Shown: positions 62,240 to 64,000 of the stretch, piece after piece
How positions within the stretch are numbered: position 1 is the first letter of the stretch
How the letters are laid out: every line of letters begins with the position of its first letter
Origin: Siphonodentalium dalli
Taxonomy: Eukaryota; Mollusca; Scaphopoda; Gadilida; Siphonodentaliidae
Assembly: GCA_032622095.1 (NCBI GenBank)
Contig: CP136066.1
Span: 106,475,319-106,539,318 of the forward strand
Direction: 5' to 3'
Length of the DNA stretch: 64,000 nt
The notes under the pieces: generated by a model
Database searches by the model: none
Seen by the model: the letters and a program-made list of their open reading frames with translations, nothing else
Told to the model about the DNA's origin: nothing
Made by a program: the position numbers and the translations under genes

Positions 62240-64000
62240 ATGGATCTGATGATTCCATTGAAACAAAGAGTACTGAATGCTGCAGAAGCTGGCGACCACA
62301 AAGGAATGAAAAAATTGTTGGCGAAGAAGCAAAGAAGTGAGAGACAAAAATTTCTCAACAGTTTTGAGTGCTATGACAAATATTTCAGTGATTCACCGTT
62401 ATTGATCGCTTGTCAACAAGGAGACTTGGAGATGGTGAATCTATTTTTAGATTACTGTGGTGCCGATGCTGAGCCACCTGTGATGTACGACAAGGGAGGT
62501 AATCTCATCCGCCATCAGATAAGCCCAATGGTGGCAGCTGCTGAAAAATCCAAATTTGAAATTCTTGAAACACTCATAAGAAATGGTGCTAATGTAAATG
62601 GCCTTGAAAATGTTGACGAGGTTCCCCTATTAGCATCATTGCAGAGTCTCGGATCACCTGATTCACAAATGGAAGCCATTGATTATTTTCTGAAACAAGA
62701 AGACTTTGATGTTAATAGAAAAGATTCTGCTGGCCGGACAGCTTTAATGCTTGCGGCTAGATATTCAAATCACACTGCATTCAAATACCTTGTAGAAGCT
62801 GGTGCTGACTTCAACATGGTTGACACACAGGGACAATCTGCCATCCATTATGCGATTAAGTTATTAAATGATAAAACAGTCAAGTTTATTTTAAAGCATA
62901 CTTCATATCGAGTTAACTCTGTCAAAGATACGCTGTTAACAACAACTGCGTTGGTGTGTAATAATTACTGTAATTACTCCACTGAGACACAAAAAAAGAA
63001 ACAAATAATGTCGATAATCACTGAGTATGTGAACTATGATTATTCTACCATTATTAATGCGATGGAATTACTTGGTGCAGTAGATAGACGGCTAGATATT
63101 CTTGAGGAAGCTTCGCGTCGTCGATGTGAAGATATGAAAAATCCTGTCCTCAAATCACTTCCCGACTTGCCGGCTGATGTTTATGGCCATGTGCATGAAC
63201 CGAGAAATACTGTTGAGTTTGAATCATGGAAAAATAACTCTTCTCAGGACCATAACGAGGAAATACTATATCTGCTAATCCTGGAACGTATGCTTGGGAC
63301 CGCTCATTCGCTAACCATGAGTCATTTGATTATTTTTGCCCAAGAAGTATCCCTCCAGAATGATTGGTCAAGAGCATTAAAGATACTTGATCACAGCATA
63401 ATGTCATGTTTACAGTCAGACTTATTTCTCTCCGAGAATTCCGACAATTTGTTGGAGGAACTTGTGAATGTGATGATGGCTACACATGGTAGCCTACAAC
63501 TAAAGAAGGTTATGCCAGCAAACGTTACAAGAGCACAACTTTTTGAGGTATCTTTCAAAGTCCTCCATGGTTTTGCAACCACTGCTGAGAAATTTCATAC
63601 CAATTCGTCAGAATCTAACTCAGCTAAATGTGAAATATGTGAAGATTATAAAAGCATGCGAGTGATTCGCTCTGTCCTGCGCATCTTGGCGTTAACTATT
63701 GAGATCAACGACTTGCTTCAGCTTTCAAAATACTCTCCAGATTTATCCAAAGAAATTGAGGAAATAGTCAATCGACTGAGCTCATTGGGAGCTGGGTGTG
63801 GCAGTTTGGTTTTCCATGCAGCAATGCATTGGACTAACACTATAGAGAAATTAATAGATGGTGTTGAATATACGATAACCATCCCGAATCCAAAGATATT
63901 GTGTTTTCTGTTGGAATGTGGCTATCGATATATGCTGAATGAGACTGATTCTGAAGGAAACACACCCTTGATATTTTTCGCTTCTAATCATTATCCGAGA
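62240..64000 (+). CDS. fem1-like: Fem-1-like ankyrin-repeat protein, partial (3' end outside the window)
   Basis: 587 codons run without a stop from ATG 62240 to the window edge. N-terminal ankyrin-type repeats are visible at about residues 51-83 (SPLLIACQQGD), 94-125, 128-160, 162-195 (GRTALMLAARY) and 198-225. The Fem-1 signature INAMELLGA lies at 272-280, followed by a helical TPR-like region with LLILERMLG at 345-353. Further ankyrin-like sequence begins near 524 (VFHAAMHW), and NPKILCFLLECGY...GNTPLIFFA spans 550-581. This order of ankyrins, LELLGA-type motif, (R)ERILG-type TPR segment and C-terminal ankyrins is that of FEM1A/B/C, which are about 620-670 residues. They are cytosolic/nuclear substrate receptors of CUL2 ubiquitin ligases that bind C-terminal arginine degrons. 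The ankyrin repeats are more divergent than in typical FEM1 orthologues, so a lineage-expanded paralogue is likely. The C-terminal VHL-box region falls outside. The ATG chosen is the first in frame after a plausible splice acceptor, and MDL matches the usual Fem-1 start. No intron is needed within the part seen. Confidence 0.9.
   Translation, partial: MDLMIPLKQRVLNAAEAGDHKGMKKLLAKKQRSERQKFLNSFECYDKYFSDSPLLIACQQGDLEMVNLFLDYCGADAEPPVMYDKGGNLIRHQISPMVAAAEKSKFEILETLIRNGANVNGLENVDEVPLLASLQSLGSPDSQMEAIDYFLKQEDFDVNRKDSAGRTALMLAARYSNHTAFKYLVEAGADFNMVDTQGQSAIHYAIKLLNDKTVKFILKHTSYRVNSVKDTLLTTTALVCNNYCNYSTETQKKKQIMSIITEYVNYDYSTIINAMELLGAVDRRLDILEEASRRRCEDMKNPVLKSLPDLPADVYGHVHEPRNTVEFESWKNNSSQDHNEEILYLLILERMLGTAHSLTMSHLIIFAQEVSLQNDWSRALKILDHSIMSCLQSDLFLSENSDNLLEELVNVMMATHGSLQLKKVMPANVTRAQLFEVSFKVLHGFATTAEKFHTNSSESNSAKCEICEDYKSMRVIRSVLRILALTIEINDLLQLSKYSPDLSKEIEEIVNRLSSLGAGCGSLVFHAAMHWTNTIEKLIDGVEYTITIPNPKILCFLLECGYRYMLNETDSEGNTPLIFFASNHYPR

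Noticed and set aside
63391-63582. Minus-strand open frame of 63 residues
   Set aside because: Lies antisense within the Fem-1-like coding exon.

Overview
The window is animal nuclear DNA, AT-rich, very poor in genes and packed with non-autonomous DNA transposons, fold-back elements, tandem repeats and a tRNA-derived SINE. There are no operons, ribosome-binding sites or compact ORF blocks. The one convincing gene has an apparent intron acceptor upstream and encodes a Fem-1-like ankyrin protein of animal type. The mixture of features (TTAA miniature elements, hAT and SINE insertions, fold-backs containing 'aagatggcg' motifs, (GACCTTGA)-rich tandem units) suggests a marine invertebrate, perhaps a mollusc, brachiopod or invertebrate deuterostome. 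I cannot name the species or phylum from sequence alone.

Layout. 1-7570: a TTAA miniature element (535-770), then a candidate 6.7-kb element (824-7567) with short terminal inverted repeats, end-proximal arrays of AGTGCTCGAGCACT-type palindromes, an internal CACGTG minisatellite and a nested TTAA element (1740-2869). 8-19 kb: many small inverted-repeat elements (8.34, 9.07, 9.67, 10.9, 11.6, 13.8, 16.05, 17.57, 18.41 kb) and a tRNA-like sequence at 12.3 kb. 18.9-20.8 kb: an element built around GATATC palindromes. 21.8-29.6 kb: short tandem duplications, an element whose ends are inverted 17-bp repeat arrays (23807-24686), and three further hairpin or fold-back elements.

30421-39592: 5.3 nearly identical head-to-tail copies of a 1729-bp unit, the largest tandem structure here. 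39.8-41.4 kb: about 350-bp and about 140-bp tandem families. 41884-46897: a 5-kb fold-back with 1.3-kb arms around a 2.3-kb minisatellite, into which a SINE has inserted with a perfect 15-bp target duplication. 49027-53255: a second fold-back with related arms and an unrelated centre, followed by a 735-bp hAT-type element with a perfect 8-bp target duplication. 55.6-58.0 kb: three terminal-inverted-repeat elements. 58.3-59.1 kb: another tandem block.

The gene lies at the right edge, 62240 to beyond 64000. It is 587 codons with no stop and is truncated by the window. Fem-1 proteins are substrate receptors of CUL2 ubiquitin ligases. No transposase, reverse transcriptase or integrase could be read anywhere, so every mobile element here looks non-autonomous. 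Most short ORFs outside the gene are translations of repeats.
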